From Pseudomonas sp. IB20 (lineage in GTDB: Bacteria; Pseudomonadota; Gammaproteobacteria; Pseudomonadales; Pseudomonadaceae): DNA of 64,000 nt. Position numbers and translations under genes: made by a program. Where the stretch lies: assembly GCF_009707325.1 (NCBI RefSeq), contig NZ_CP046103.1, positions 2,708,012 through 2,772,011 of the forward strand, given 5' to 3'. Below the pieces are notes generated by a model. That model saw only the letters and a program-made list of their open reading frames with translations, had not been told where the DNA came from and searched no databases. Below are positions 1 to 9,360 of this stretch, in pieces. How positions within the stretch are numbered: the stretch's first letter is position 1; each line of letters starts with the position of its first letter.

Positions 1-265
1 ACCCGGCAGCCGGTGCCTGGGTCGCCACGCCCGCAGTGACATCAAACAGCCCTTGCGCATCGGACTCATAGCCGCTGTACACCCCGTACATCGGTGACTC
101 CGGCTGCTTGCCGGGTATTTTCTGGTAAAGCTCTTCAGCGAAAAACCGTTGCCACATCGGGCCGATCTTCGCGCTCGAAGGCTGGGCTTCATCCGCATTA
201 CGCGTGCGAACTTTCAGCCCGGACACACGAACGGCCGCTACCTGTTGTTCCTTGATTGTTTGCAC
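1..265 (-). CDS. GyrI-like effector-binding domain protein (partial)
   Basis: Reading leftward from a GTG at 263-265, the frame stays open to the window edge (88 codons), so the C-terminus is missing. An AGGAG ribosome site lies about six bases upstream. The visible part contains IGPMWQRFF, an early Lys/Arg-rich strand, and YGVYSGYESD. These match the small AraC effector-binding (GyrI-like) fold found alone or attached to regulators. Stand-alone members bind hydrophobic ligands or act as small-molecule sensors. No DNA-binding domain is seen at this end. The family call is fairly safe; the ligand is unknown. Confidence 0.6.
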   Translation of the reverse strand, partial: MQTIKEQQVAAVRVSGLKVRTRNADEAQPSSAKIGPMWQRFFAEELYQKIPGKQPESPMYGVYSGYESDAQGLFDVTAGVATQAPAAG

Positions 266-702
266 CGCGCTCTCCTTTTAAAACGTCAATTTACGCTTAC
301 TTAGCGTTCCGTTTACGAAGCTTTGCGTTTAGGACACTCTGCAACCTTATACCGGTTACCGCACAGCGCCATACTGCACCTGCGACGTTTGCTCCGAAGC
401 TTTGCGTTTAGGACACTCTGCAACCTTATACGGTTACCGCACAGCGCCATACTGCACCTGCGACGTTTGTGCGCCTTGGTCCGATCATAAAACCACAGAC
501 TTGCCAGAAGTCCCACGGCACGCCGTCGATAGTCGCCAGGGTGTTGAGCATGCCCAGCACCGGGTCATCAGCCAGCACCATGCCATCAATTGATGGCGCC
601 GCACGAAAACCCACTTTCGTCCAGTGAATAAAACAGACTGGCCGGGTGCCAATCGCCCTGCTAAAACAGCGCAAAGTCTTACTCACGCTGGAGACGCATC
701 CC
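266..702. other. Intergenic stretch with duplicated segment and possible gene remnant
   Basis: This 437-base gap separates the leftward GyrI-like gene from the rightward nitronate monooxygenase. It holds a tandem duplication at 316-469. On the minus strand at about 640-490 a frame reads CFIHWTKVGF...DDPVLGMLNTLATIDGVPWDFW with coding-like codon use but no start or stop of its own. It may be a remnant of a lost gene; I do not recognise the family. Confidence 0.4.
316..469. repeat. Tandem direct duplication of about 76 bp
   Basis: The segment starting CGAAGCTTTGCG and ending GCGACGTTTG occurs at 316-391 and again at 395-469, separated by three bases. The copies differ by a single C (ATACCGG against ATACGG). 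There are no terminal inverted repeats, and no transposase is nearby. Confidence 0.9.
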
Positions 703-1761
703 ATGAGCAGCTGGCCAGACACTCGAATTCTTGACCTGCTGGGCATTGAAGTGCCCATCATCCAGGCCCCTATGGCCGGGGCAACGACCACCGCCATGGT
801 CATCGCCACCAATGCGGCCGGCGGGCTGGGCTCAATGCCCGCCGCAGCGCTGACCATCGAGCAACTGCGTGAAGCCTTGGCCACGATCCGCCAGGCAAGC
901 TCGCGGCCGATCAATGTGAATTTCTTCTGTCATCAACCGCCCGCCGCCGATGAAGCCGGTGACCGCCGCTGGAAGGACTTGCTGGAACCTTACTACCATG
1001 AACTCGGCGCCGATTTTGACGCGCCAACGCCCGCGTCCAACCGCGCACCCTTTAATGACGCTGCCTGCAAAGTGGTCGAAGAGTTCCGCCCCGAAGTGGT
1101 GAGCTTTCACTTTGGCCTGCCGGAAAAAGCCTTGCTCGACCGGGTCAAAGCCACGGGCGCCAAGGTACTGTCATCGGCCACCACCGTGGAAGAAGCCCTC
1201 TGGCTGGAACAGCATGGCTGCGACGCCATCATTGCAATGGGGTTTGAGGCTGGCGGGCATCGCGGGTTGTTTCTCAGCGACGACCTCAACACCCAGATCG
1301 GCCTGATGGCACTGCTGCCGCAGATTGTCGACGCGGTCAGCGTGCCGGTGATCGCCGCCGGTGGTATCGGTGATGCGCGCGGCATTGTCGCGGCATTCGC
1401 CCTGGGCGCTTCGGCCGTGCAAGTGGGTACCGCGTACCTCTTCACTCCCGAAGCCAACGTCAGCGCTTCCCATCACCATGCACTGCGCCACGCCCAAGCC
1501 AGCGAGACCGCACTGACCAACCTGTTCACCGGCCGCCCGGCGCGAGGCATCGTTAACCGCGTGATGCGCGAACTCGGCGCGATCAACCCGCAAGCGCCCG
1601 CCTTCCCCACTTCCGGCGGCGCCTTGATGCCGCTCAAAGCCAAGGATGAAGCGGGTTTCAGCAACCTGTGGTCAGGCCAGGCATTGCGCCTGGGCAAAGA
1701 CATTTCCACGTACGACCTGACCCGCGAATTGGCCGAGCAGGCACGGGCCAAGCTCCAATAG
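703..1761 (+). CDS. Nitronate monooxygenase (2-nitropropane dioxygenase family)
   Basis: This 352-residue flavoprotein is predicted to oxidise alkyl nitronates with FMN and O2, detoxifying them in the cytoplasm. The TIM-barrel landmarks are in order: PIIQAPMAG at about 19-26, AGGLGS at 39-44, a GFEAGGHRG phosphate/flavin loop with the conserved His at about 186, AAGGIGD at 218-224, and GASAVQVGTAYL at 235-246. The ATG at 703 is preferred over an in-frame upstream codon at 646: GGAGA precedes it and family proteins begin close to the first barrel strand. The gene stands alone. Many members are annotated only by fold, so the substrate could differ. Confidence 0.88.
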   Translation: MSSWPDTRILDLLGIEVPIIQAPMAGATTTAMVIATNAAGGLGSMPAAALTIEQLREALATIRQASSRPINVNFFCHQPPAADEAGDRRWKDLLEPYYHELGADFDAPTPASNRAPFNDAACKVVEEFRPEVVSFHFGLPEKALLDRVKATGAKVLSSATTVEEALWLEQHGCDAIIAMGFEAGGHRGLFLSDDLNTQIGLMALLPQIVDAVSVPVIAAGGIGDARGIVAAFALGASAVQVGTAYLFTPEANVSASHHHALRHAQASETALTNLFTGRPARGIVNRVMRELGAINPQAPAFPTSGGALMPLKAKDEAGFSNLWSGQALRLGKDISTYDLTRELAEQARAKLQ

Positions 1762-1804
1762 AACTGACACCAGCGGCAACGTTGCACTGTACCGGCAATG
1801 GCTA

Positions 1805-1832
1805 ACCGCTATATATTCCTATACATAGCGGT
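1805..1832 (+). promoter_or_regulatory. ModE-type operator upstream of modA
   Basis: An inverted repeat has left arm CGCTATATA (1807-1815), a six-base spacer and right arm TACATAGCG (1822-1830). ACC and GGT extend the symmetry to 1805-1832. It closely follows the Escherichia coli ModE box (CGnTATATA, N6, TACATAnCG). It sits 49 bases before the modA start, where ModE bound to molybdate would repress modABC. No modE gene is in the window. Confidence 0.82.
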
Positions 1833-1850
1833 AACGCCTTCTACCTGTAA

Positions 1851-2654
<804 letters not shown>

Positions 2655-3335
2655 ATGCCGCTGTCGAGTGCCGATTTTTCCGCGATCTGGCTGACCATTA
2701 AACTGGCATCACTGACCACCGTGATCCTGCTGATCATCGGCACTCCGATTGCCCTGTGGCTGTCGCGCACCCGCTCCTGGTGGCGCGGCCCCATCGGTGC
2801 CATCGTCGCCCTGCCGTTGGTGTTGCCACCCACGGTCATTGGGTTTTACCTGCTGTTGACCATGGGGCCCAATGGCTACTTCGGCCAGTTCACCCAATGG
2901 CTGGGCCTGGGCACCCTGACTTTCAGCTTCACCGGGCTGGTGATTGGCTCGGTGATCTATTCCATGCCGTTTGTGGTGCAGCCGTTGCAAAACGCCTTTT
3001 CCGCCGTCGGTACTCGCCCACTGGAAGTAGCCGCCACCTTGCGCGCCAATCCCTGGGACACGTTTTTCACCGTGATCCTGCCCCTGGCCCGCCCGGGTTT
3101 TATCACCGCGTCGATACTCGGCTTCGCCCACACCGTCGGTGAGTTTGGCGTGGTGCTGATGATCGGCGGCAATATTCCCGACAAAACCCGCGTGGTGTCG
3201 GTGCAGATCTATGACCACGTCGAGGCCATGGAATATGCTCAGGCCCATTGGTTGGCCGGCTCCATGGTGGTGTTCGCCTTCCTCGTATTGCTGGCGCTCT
3301 ATTCCAACCGTAAAACCAAAATGGGCTGGAGCTGA
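2655..3335 (+). CDS. modB: Molybdate ABC transporter permease
   Basis: This 226-residue inner-membrane permease forms the channel of the molybdate importer. Several hydrophobic segments are visible: [47 protein letters not shown], and the final [13 protein letters not shown]. The EAA coupling loop reads [20 protein letters not shown], followed by [17 protein letters not shown], typical of ModB. The ATG begins on the base after the modA stop, so translation is probably coupled. Its length is normal for the family. Confidence 0.95.
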   Translation: MPLSSADFSAIWLTIKLASLTTVILLIIGTPIALWLSRTRSWWRGPIGAIVALPLVLPPTVIGFYLLLTMGPNGYFGQFTQWLGLGTLTFSFTGLVIGSVIYSMPFVVQPLQNAFSAVGTRPLEVAATLRANPWDTFFTVILPLARPGFITASILGFAHTVGEFGVVLMIGGNIPDKTRVVSVQIYDHVEAMEYAQAHWLAGSMVVFAFLVLLALYSNRKTKMGWS

Positions 3336-3338
3336 TCG

Positions 3339-4418
3339 ATGATTGATGTACGCCTGCACCTCACCTATTCCGGCTTCGCCCTGAATGTGGACTTGCATTT
3401 GCCCGGCCGTGGCGTGACCGCCTTGTACGGGCATTCTGGCTCCGGCAAGACCACTTGCCTGCGCTGTATCGCGGGGCTTGAGCGCGCCGCAGACGGCTTT
3501 GTGCAGGTCAATGATGACGTCTGGCAAGACAGCCGCAACGGCGTATTTGTGCCGCCGCATAAGCGCGCCTTGGGGTATGTGTTTCAGGAAGCGAGCCTGT
3601 TTCCACATCTATCAGTGCGGGCCAATCTTGAGTTCGGCCTCAAGCGTATTGCGCCTCAGCAACGTCGGGTGGACATGGCCCAGGCCACCGAACTGCTCGG
3701 CATCGGCCACCTGCTCGACCGGCACCCGCAGCACCTGTCCGGCGGCGAGCGCCAACGCATCGGCATCGCCCGCGCGCTGCTCACCAGCCCGCAATTGCTG
3801 TTGATGGATGAACCGCTGGCAGCCCTGGACAGCCAACGCAAAAGCGAAATTTTGCCGTACCTCGAACGCCTGCACGACGAACTGGATATTCCGGTGCTGT
3901 ACGTCAGCCATGCCCAGGATGAAGTGGCGCGGCTGGCCGATCACATTGTATTGCTCAGCGACGGCAAGGCCCTGGCCAGCGGCCCCATCAGTGAAACCCT
4001 GGCACGGCTCGACTTACCCATCGCCTTGGGCGACGACGCCGGCGTGGTCATCAATGGCACGGTCAGTGCCTACGATGAGCACTATCAGTTGCTCACCCTG
4101 CAATTGCCCGACAGCCCATTGCAGGTACGCGTGGCGCACGCGCCGTTGGCAGTGGGCAAGCCACTGCGCATCAAGGTACAGGCCCGAGATGTCAGCCTCA
4201 GCTTGTATGGGCAAGAACCCAGCAGCATCCTTAACCGTCTGCCGGTGACGGTGACCCAGGAGATTTCTGCGGATAACAACGCCCATGTGCTGGTGCGCCT
4301 GGATGCTGGCGGCACGCCGCTGCTGGCGCGCATCACGCGGTTCTCCCGTGATCAATTGCAACTGCAGCCCGGTCTGAGGCTGTGGGCGCAAATCAAGGCG
4401 GTAGCCGTGCTCGCATAA
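3339..4418 (+). CDS. modC: Molybdate ABC transporter ATP-binding protein
   Basis: This 359-residue cytoplasmic ATPase powers ModB. Walker A is GHSGSGKTT (31-39), the Q-loop is [10 protein letters not shown], the signature is [16 protein letters not shown] (from 133), Walker B is [11 protein letters not shown] and the H-loop is YVSHAQDEV. The last 70 or so residues ([20 protein letters not shown] onward) form the MOP/TOBE domain that binds oxyanion and gates ModC. It starts three bases after modB ends. It is the last gene of modABC. Confidence 0.95.
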   Translation: MIDVRLHLTYSGFALNVDLHLPGRGVTALYGHSGSGKTTCLRCIAGLERAADGFVQVNDDVWQDSRNGVFVPPHKRALGYVFQEASLFPHLSVRANLEFGLKRIAPQQRRVDMAQATELLGIGHLLDRHPQHLSGGERQRIGIARALLTSPQLLLMDEPLAALDSQRKSEILPYLERLHDELDIPVLYVSHAQDEVARLADHIVLLSDGKALASGPISETLARLDLPIALGDDAGVVINGTVSAYDEHYQLLTLQLPDSPLQVRVAHAPLAVGKPLRIKVQARDVSLSLYGQEPSSILNRLPVTVTQEISADNNAHVLVRLDAGGTPLLARITRFSRDQLQLQPGLRLWAQIKAVAVLA

Positions 4419-4499
4419 CTACATAACTATTTGGCACCCGCGCAAAACCCTGCGGTCAATCAGACATACCGGCCTGATTACCGCCAAGGAATTTGCACC

Positions 4500-5549
4500 A
4501 TGCCCGACTCCGCACTGCTTGCCGACCTGCCCCGCGACCTGCATTACGTTGACGACACCCAACCGGGTATCCGCCGCAAGAAGCTGCGCGGCAAGTTCCA
4601 GTATGTCGATGCCAACGGAGTGCGTATCATCGATGCTGACGAAATCAAACGCCTGAACGCACTGGCCGTGCCGCCCGCCTACACCGATGTGTGGATCTGC
4701 GCCGACCCGCGTGGCCATCTGCAAGCCACGGGGCGTGACGCCCGCGGCCGCAAGCAATACCGTTACCACTCGCGCTGGCGTGAAGTGCGTGACAGCGACA
4801 AGTATTCGCGCCTGCAAGCGTTCGGGAATGCTTTGCCAACACTGCGCGCGAAATTGGAAGCCCAAATCGCCGAACCCGGTTTCACCCGCGAGAAAGTGTT
4901 GGCCACGGTGGTGATGCTGCTGGATGCCACGCTGATCCGCGTGGGCAATACCCAGTACGCGCGGGACAACAAATCCTACGGGCTGACCACCTTGCGCACC
5001 CGCCATGTGGACATCAAGGGCAGCGAAATCCAGTTCCAGTTTCGCGGCAAGAGTGGCGTGGAGCATCAGGTCAGCGTCAAGGACCGGCGCCTGGCCACGG
5101 TGGTCAAGCGCTGCCTCGAACTGCCTGGGCAAAATCTGTTTCAGTACCTGGATGAAGACGGTGAGCGGCATACCGTCAGCTCCCACGACGTCAACGCCTA
5201 CCTGCACAGCCTGACGGGCGCCGATTTCACCGCCAAGGATTACCGCACCTGGGCCGGCACCGCTCTTGCCTTGGCCGTGTTGCGCGAGCTGCAATGGCAG
5301 CCGGAATCCGATGCCAAGCGGCACGTGGTGGCAACCGTCAAAGACGTCGCCAAGCAGCTCGGCAATACTCCGGCGGTGTGCCGCAAGTGCTATATCCACC
5401 CGGCCGTTCTGGAGCATTTCAGCCTAGGCGAACTGTCCAAGCTGCCCAAGCCACGGGTGCGCAAGGGCTTGAAAGCCGAAGAAGTCGCACTGGCGATGTT
5501 CCTCGAGCAATTGGCCGCCGACTTGCCGAAGAGCGCCAAGGTGAGTTAG
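4500..5549 (+). CDS. DNA topoisomerase IB (poxvirus/bacterial type)
   Basis: This 349-residue enzyme relaxes supercoils through a transient 3'-phosphotyrosyl bond. The N-terminal domain has VPPAYTDVWICADPRGHLQATGRDARGRKQYRYH. The catalytic domain shows LIRVGN, the Lys in QFRGKSG, and RTWAGTALA. The probable nucleophile is Tyr298 in CRKCYIHP. The ATG at 4500 follows AAGGA, and the protein then begins MPDSALLADLPRDL. An upstream TTG at 4431 is in frame but has poor context. The gene is monocistronic or a weak tail of modABC. Confidence 0.92.
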   Translation: MPDSALLADLPRDLHYVDDTQPGIRRKKLRGKFQYVDANGVRIIDADEIKRLNALAVPPAYTDVWICADPRGHLQATGRDARGRKQYRYHSRWREVRDSDKYSRLQAFGNALPTLRAKLEAQIAEPGFTREKVLATVVMLLDATLIRVGNTQYARDNKSYGLTTLRTRHVDIKGSEIQFQFRGKSGVEHQVSVKDRRLATVVKRCLELPGQNLFQYLDEDGERHTVSSHDVNAYLHSLTGADFTAKDYRTWAGTALALAVLRELQWQPESDAKRHVVATVKDVAKQLGNTPAVCRKCYIHPAVLEHFSLGELSKLPKPRVRKGLKAEEVALAMFLEQLAADLPKSAKVS

Positions 5550-5673
5550 CCTCTGCAGCCCTTCTGACGCCCGGGATGACCGCCGACGTGAACAACTAAG
5601 CCTTCCAAAATGTATCTGCAACGAGCCGCCTGGCGCGCTTGTTGGCCTGTTCGACATTTTTTTGGAGGTGCCT

Positions 5674-7308
5674 ATGACTGACGTCAACCGGCTGCCCGTA
5701 CTCGTTTCCTTGCAACACGTGTCTTTCCAGTTCGCCAATGGCGAAACCTTGCTGGAAGGTCTCAACCTGTCGATTGATCACACACCCACCGGGATTGTCG
5801 GGCGTAATGGCCGTGGCAAAAGCATTCTCGCGAAGATGCTGGCCGGGTTGCTTGCGCCCTCGTCCGGCACGCTGAAGCGTTCGGCCAGCGTCGCATACGT
5901 CGCCCAAGCAGCGGCGGTTCAACCGGGCGCAACCATCGCCGATGTCACCGGCACCGCCGAGGTGTTGGCTGCACTAGCACGCATGGCTCGCGGCGAAGCA
6001 CACGTGGACGACCTGGCGCTGATCGACGATCGCTGGGACCTGGCCGAACGCCTGCGCACCGCATTGGGCGCCGCAGGCTTGGCACACCTCAATGCGCACA
6101 CACCGGCCGAGCAGCTCAGCGGCGGCCAATTGGCCAGGGTCACGGTGCTCGGTGCGGTGCTGGCCGAGCCACAGTTGCTGATTCTCGATGAGCCCACCAA
6201 CCACCTCGACAGCGACGGCCGTGATTGGCTGTTGCATGTGCTGGCGGGCTGGCACGGCGGCCTGGTGGTGGTCAGCCATGACCGGCAATTGCTCAACGCC
6301 ATGGGCCGCATCCTCGAACTGTCGCCCCTCGGGGCGCGCGCGTATGGCGGCAATTACCAGGCCTACCGCCTGCAACGCGACACCGAGCAGCACGCTGCCG
6401 TTGCAGCCCTTGAACACGCGCGCCTGGAACGCAGCCGCGAGCGCAAACGCCTGCAAAAAGACCACGACAGCTTGCAACGCAATGCCGCCCGCTCACGCAA
6501 GCAGGCCGAAACCGCCAACGTCGACCGGTTCACCAAAGCCCGCTGGAAAGGTGCCGCCACCGAAATCGTCAGCACTGTGCGCAGTGCACACCGCGAGTAC
6601 AAAAACGAGCTGGATGTGCAGGTGCGCCAGGCCTACGAACGCGTCGTCGACGAAACGCCCACCCTGCTCGCCTTGCCCGGCTCGGCAGTGCCCAACGGTC
6701 GACACGTCCTGGCCTTGGAGCATGCGCAACTGCCGTGGCTGGATCCGCAGTCGCCTGCAACTTACCTCACACTCAACCTGACGGGCCCGGTGCGCGTTGC
6801 CGTGCACGGGCCGAACGGCTGCGGCAAATCCACCTTGCTCAAGCTGCTTGCCGGCCTATGGAAGGCCGTCAGCGGGGAATGCGCCGTGCAAGTGCCCAGC
6901 GCTTATATTGATCAACACCTGGCGCTATTGGAGAACGAACGCAGCATCGTCGAACAGCTCAACCTGCTCGACACACCGTTGGCCGAAGGCGAACTGCGCA
7001 CGCGCCTAGCCTTGCTGCAACTGGATGCGTTGCGGGTGACTCAACCCACTGGCCAGTTGAGTGGCGGCGAGCGTTTAAAGGCCGCAATGGCAATTGCCTT
7101 GTGGCGCAAAGTCCCGGCACAACTGCTATTGCTGGACGAGCCTACCAACCACTTGGACCTGGAATCGGTGCTGGCCTTTGAACAGGCGTTGCAGGGTTTT
7201 ACCGGGGCGATGGTGGTGGTGTCCCATGACGAGGCGTTCGTGCAAGCGATCAGGCCGACGCACGTTTTAACCTGGCAAAGTCGGGGCTGGTGGCTGAAGT
7301 GTGTCTGA
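5674..7308 (+). CDS. ABC-F family ATP-binding protein
   Basis: This 544-residue soluble protein carries two ABC ATPase domains and no membrane segment, as in ABC-F factors that act on ribosomes. Domain 1 has GRNGRGKS, LSGGQLARV and ILDEPTNHLD. A charged linker rich in Arg/Lys/Glu (ERSRERKRLQKDHDSLQ) fits the interdomain helices. Domain 2 has GPNGCGKST, LSGGERLKAAMA and LLDEPTNHLD. The ATG at 5674 is preceded by GGAGG; a TTG four codons earlier overlaps that site and is less likely. Whether it is a housekeeping translation factor or a drug-protection protein cannot be told from sequence. Confidence 0.88.
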   Translation: MTDVNRLPVLVSLQHVSFQFANGETLLEGLNLSIDHTPTGIVGRNGRGKSILAKMLAGLLAPSSGTLKRSASVAYVAQAAAVQPGATIADVTGTAEVLAALARMARGEAHVDDLALIDDRWDLAERLRTALGAAGLAHLNAHTPAEQLSGGQLARVTVLGAVLAEPQLLILDEPTNHLDSDGRDWLLHVLAGWHGGLVVVSHDRQLLNAMGRILELSPLGARAYGGNYQAYRLQRDTEQHAAVAALEHARLERSRERKRLQKDHDSLQRNAARSRKQAETANVDRFTKARWKGAATEIVSTVRSAHREYKNELDVQVRQAYERVVDETPTLLALPGSAVPNGRHVLALEHAQLPWLDPQSPATYLTLNLTGPVRVAVHGPNGCGKSTLLKLLAGLWKAVSGECAVQVPSAYIDQHLALLENERSIVEQLNLLDTPLAEGELRTRLALLQLDALRVTQPTGQLSGGERLKAAMAIALWRKVPAQLLLLDEPTNHLDLESVLAFEQALQGFTGAMVVVSHDEAFVQAIRPTHVLTWQSRGWWLKCV

Positions 7309-7377
7309 GGTCATTGCGCACACACTCAAAGCGCCCTACGGTAGTGGCCGAATAATCTCACCGAGGAGGCCGGCACA

Positions 7378-8082
7378 ATGCTGCCTGCATCGCGCAAACC
7401 TTACGTCAATGCCGCACTGGCCCATCGGCAACGCTGGCGCGGCCGGGTCGGTTTGATGTTGGTGGCCAGTCTTTCCGTACTGGCCGGCATGACCGATGCC
7501 ATCGGTTTTATGGCCAGTGGCGATTTTGTCTCGTTCATGAGCGGCAATACCACGCGGCTGGCGGTAGCGATTGGCGCCGGGGACCTGGGCCTTACGGGGC
7601 GGTTGTTGTTGCTGATCGCGATGTTCGTGGTCGGCAACGCGTTGGGTGTGGTAGTCAGCCGCGTCGCCAAGCGGCATGCGCTGCCCTTGCTGTTGTGCAT
7701 TGCGGCCTTGTTGTGTGGCGCAGCCTTGTGGCCGTTTGCCGATACATTGCCGGCGTTGCTCGCGGCGATTATTGCCATGGGCATGCTGAATGCGGCGGTG
7801 GAAGAGGTCAACGGTTTGCCGGTGGGCCTGACCTATGTAACCGGGGCGCTGTCACGCTTTGGTCGCGGGCTGGGCCGCTGGATACTCGGAGAGCGGCGCA
7901 ATGGTTGGCGCGTGCAACTGATTCCGTGGGCGGGAATGTTTGTCGGCGCGGTGATTGGCGCGCTGCTGGAACATCAACTCGGCCTCAAGGCGCTGCTGGT
8001 CAGTGGCGCATTGGCGGCGTTGCTGGGGGTAGTGTCGCTGAAGATTCCCCGGCGCTGGCACTTGGGTTACATGCCGCGATAA
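7378..8082 (+). CDS. DUF1275 (YoaK family) membrane protein
   Basis: This 234-residue integral membrane protein has about six hydrophobic segments. The family landmark sits early: AGMTDAIGFMASGDFVSFMSGNTTRLA, matching the TDA...F.SFMSGNT core of DUF1275. The ATG at 7378 follows a strong GAGGAGG. The function of the family is not established; it has been proposed as a transporter. It stands alone, with convergent sequence and hairpins after its stop. Confidence 0.88.
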   Translation: MLPASRKPYVNAALAHRQRWRGRVGLMLVASLSVLAGMTDAIGFMASGDFVSFMSGNTTRLAVAIGAGDLGLTGRLLLLIAMFVVGNALGVVVSRVAKRHALPLLLCIAALLCGAALWPFADTLPALLAAIIAMGMLNAAVEEVNGLPVGLTYVTGALSRFGRGLGRWILGERRNGWRVQLIPWAGMFVGAVIGALLEHQLGLKALLVSGALAALLGVVSLKIPRRWHLGYMPR

Positions 8083-8179
8083 GGAAGAAAAGAGGCCCGC
8101 CCGACGTTTCGGCCTCGACGTCCGTGTACTGGTAAAGAGCTACCACGTCGAGCGAGCGAAAAGAATAATAAGCGAATGT

Positions 8180-8198
8180 CCGGCGGCTGTCCCGCCGG
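8180..8198. terminator. Hairpin between convergent genes
   Basis: CCGGCGG (8180-8186) pairs with CCGCCGG (8192-8198) over a five-base loop. An A-rich tract lies on both sides, so it could serve the DUF1275 gene or the leftward lipoprotein gene. A weaker GAGGCC/GGCCTC hairpin is at 8092-8116. Confidence 0.5.
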
Positions 8199-8227
8199 GC
8201 ATTTCCGAAAAATACCTAGGCGACAGC

Positions 8228-8581
8228 CTACAGACAGGTTGCGAGTGCGGCCAGGCGACGTTTTGTCGGCATCGAGTCTTGGCCCGCAAAGTAATTCACG
8301 GTAGAACCGGCACCCGCGCTGCGCACGTCGACGAAATAGTCGCCACCGGTGGTGTACACCGTGTAACCGCCGGCTTCCATCGGCTCCTTGAAGCCGCCGG
8401 CGTCAACGCCAAATACCGCCTCGTCCTGCCAACCGAACTGGATGCATTGGGCAACCACCAGAGGGGCCTTCTGCGATGCCAGGGTTTTGTAAGGCGTGCC
8501 GGTGCGCGCTTCTTTCATTTTCGAACCTGCACAACCGGACAGTGCTGCCACCACCAATACGCCAATTACCAGCTTTCGCAT
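8228..8581 (-). CDS. Small secreted lipoprotein
   Basis: This 117-residue protein has a classic lipoprotein signal: MRKLVIGVLVVAALSGC, with the lipobox LSGC at residues 14-17, so it should be lipidated on that Cys and anchored in the envelope. The mature part includes QCIQFGWQDEAVFGVDAGG and a GGYTVYTTGGDYFVDV strand pattern. The start at 8581 has AAGGAGG seven bases upstream; the frame runs further upstream without a good start. It is divergent from the HTH gene at 8691. No enzymatic motif is visible and I do not recognise a named family. Confidence 0.8.
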   Translation of the reverse strand: MRKLVIGVLVVAALSGCAGSKMKEARTGTPYKTLASQKAPLVVAQCIQFGWQDEAVFGVDAGGFKEPMEAGGYTVYTTGGDYFVDVRSAGAGSTVNYFAGQDSMPTKRRLAALATCL

Positions 8582-8690
8582 GCCATCGCCTCCTTGGAAA
8601 AACCGCGACTCTATCATTAGCAGGCGACACCCGAGGACTATTACGTCACCCTGTCGCCTACTTACGACCTCGCTGTCACCTGGAAAACCG

Positions 8691-8948
8691 ATGACCCCCA
8701 ACGCCGAACGCTACAACCCTTCCACCGACTACGCCGACAAGCTGATCAGCCGCATCGGCCAGACGCCCACGTGGATCGCCAAGCGCATCGGCGTCACTGA
8801 CAAGCGCATCCGCTACATCCTCGATGGCGAGCGCACCGTGAAGGGCGAAAGCACGCCCATCCAGATGACCTACACCGAGCAGTTCGCGCTGGAATGCCTG
8901 GCGGCTGAGGCCAAAGCCAAGAAGAAGGCGTCATCTGCTGCCGAATGA
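8691..8948 (+). CDS. Small helix-turn-helix protein
   Basis: This 85-residue cytoplasmic protein has a single HTH: ISRIGQTPTWIAKRIGVTDKRIRYILDGER (about 19-48), resembling Cro/C1-type folds. It ends with a lysine-rich tail AEAKAKKKASSAAE. The ATG at 8691 gives a compact protein; longer in-frame starts overlap the divergent lipoprotein gene. A good intrinsic terminator follows at 9021. Its target is unknown. The leftward azlD frame runs through the terminator and overlaps the opposite strand of this gene, probably because azlD has lost its stop. Confidence 0.7.
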   Translation: MTPNAERYNPSTDYADKLISRIGQTPTWIAKRIGVTDKRIRYILDGERTVKGESTPIQMTYTEQFALECLAAEAKAKKKASSAAE

Positions 8949-9360
8949 ATTTAGTTTCACTGTGAAGGGTAGTTGTGCTGGCTATAGTTGGCAGGCTCAT
9001 TTTTAAGAAGTCTCCCTTCTGCCCGCCCTCCCGCGGGCTTTTTTTTGCCTGGGGGTTGGGGGCTCGACAATAAAACAACCCCATACTCAGCAGCACAGTC
9101 ACCAACACACTGCGCGTCCAGAACATCAACGCCACCGCACAAACACCCGCTAACAAATAAGGATTGGCCAGACTCAAATTCAATTTATGGTCCGCGAGAA
9201 AAATAATCGGCCCACAGATCGCCGTCAGCATCCCCGGCACCGCAAACCCAAGAAACTCCCGCGCCCCGCGATTAAGCCGCACCGGCAACCGCGGCTCAAT
9301 AAACACGTAGCGGTTAAAAAACACCACCAGCCCCATGCCCACAATCATCAGGTAAATCAT
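8794..9360 (-). CDS. azlD: AzlD-type branched-chain amino acid exporter subunit, abnormal C-terminus
   Basis: AzlD is the small membrane partner of AzlC in an exporter of branched-chain amino acids. Residues 1-98 look normal: MIYLMIVGMGLVVFFNRYVFIEP, REFLGFAVPGMLTAICGPIIF, and LVTVLLSMGLFY. Its ATG overlaps the azlC stop by four bases. After about residue 98 the frame reads into proline- and lysine-rich sequence (CRAPNPQAKKSPREGG) and continues 90 residues, through the opposing terminator and into the antisense of the HTH gene. AzlD proteins usually end near residue 100-110, so the true stop has probably been lost by an indel or rearrangement. The end coordinate is that of the open frame. Confidence 0.72.
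   Translation of the reverse strand: MIYLMIVGMGLVVFFNRYVFIEPRLPVRLNRGAREFLGFAVPGMLTAICGPIIFLADHKLNLSLANPYLLAGVCAVALMFWTRSVLVTVLLSMGLFYCRAPNPQAKKSPREGGQKGDFLKMSLPTIASTTTLHSETKFIRQQMTPSSWLWPQPPGIPARTARCRSSGWACFRPSRCARHRGCSGCACQ
9021..9046 (+). terminator. Intrinsic terminator after HTH gene
   Basis: GCCCGC (9021-9026) pairs with GCGGGC (9033-9038) over CCTCCC, followed by eight T. The orientation serves the rightward HTH gene. Confidence 0.85.
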
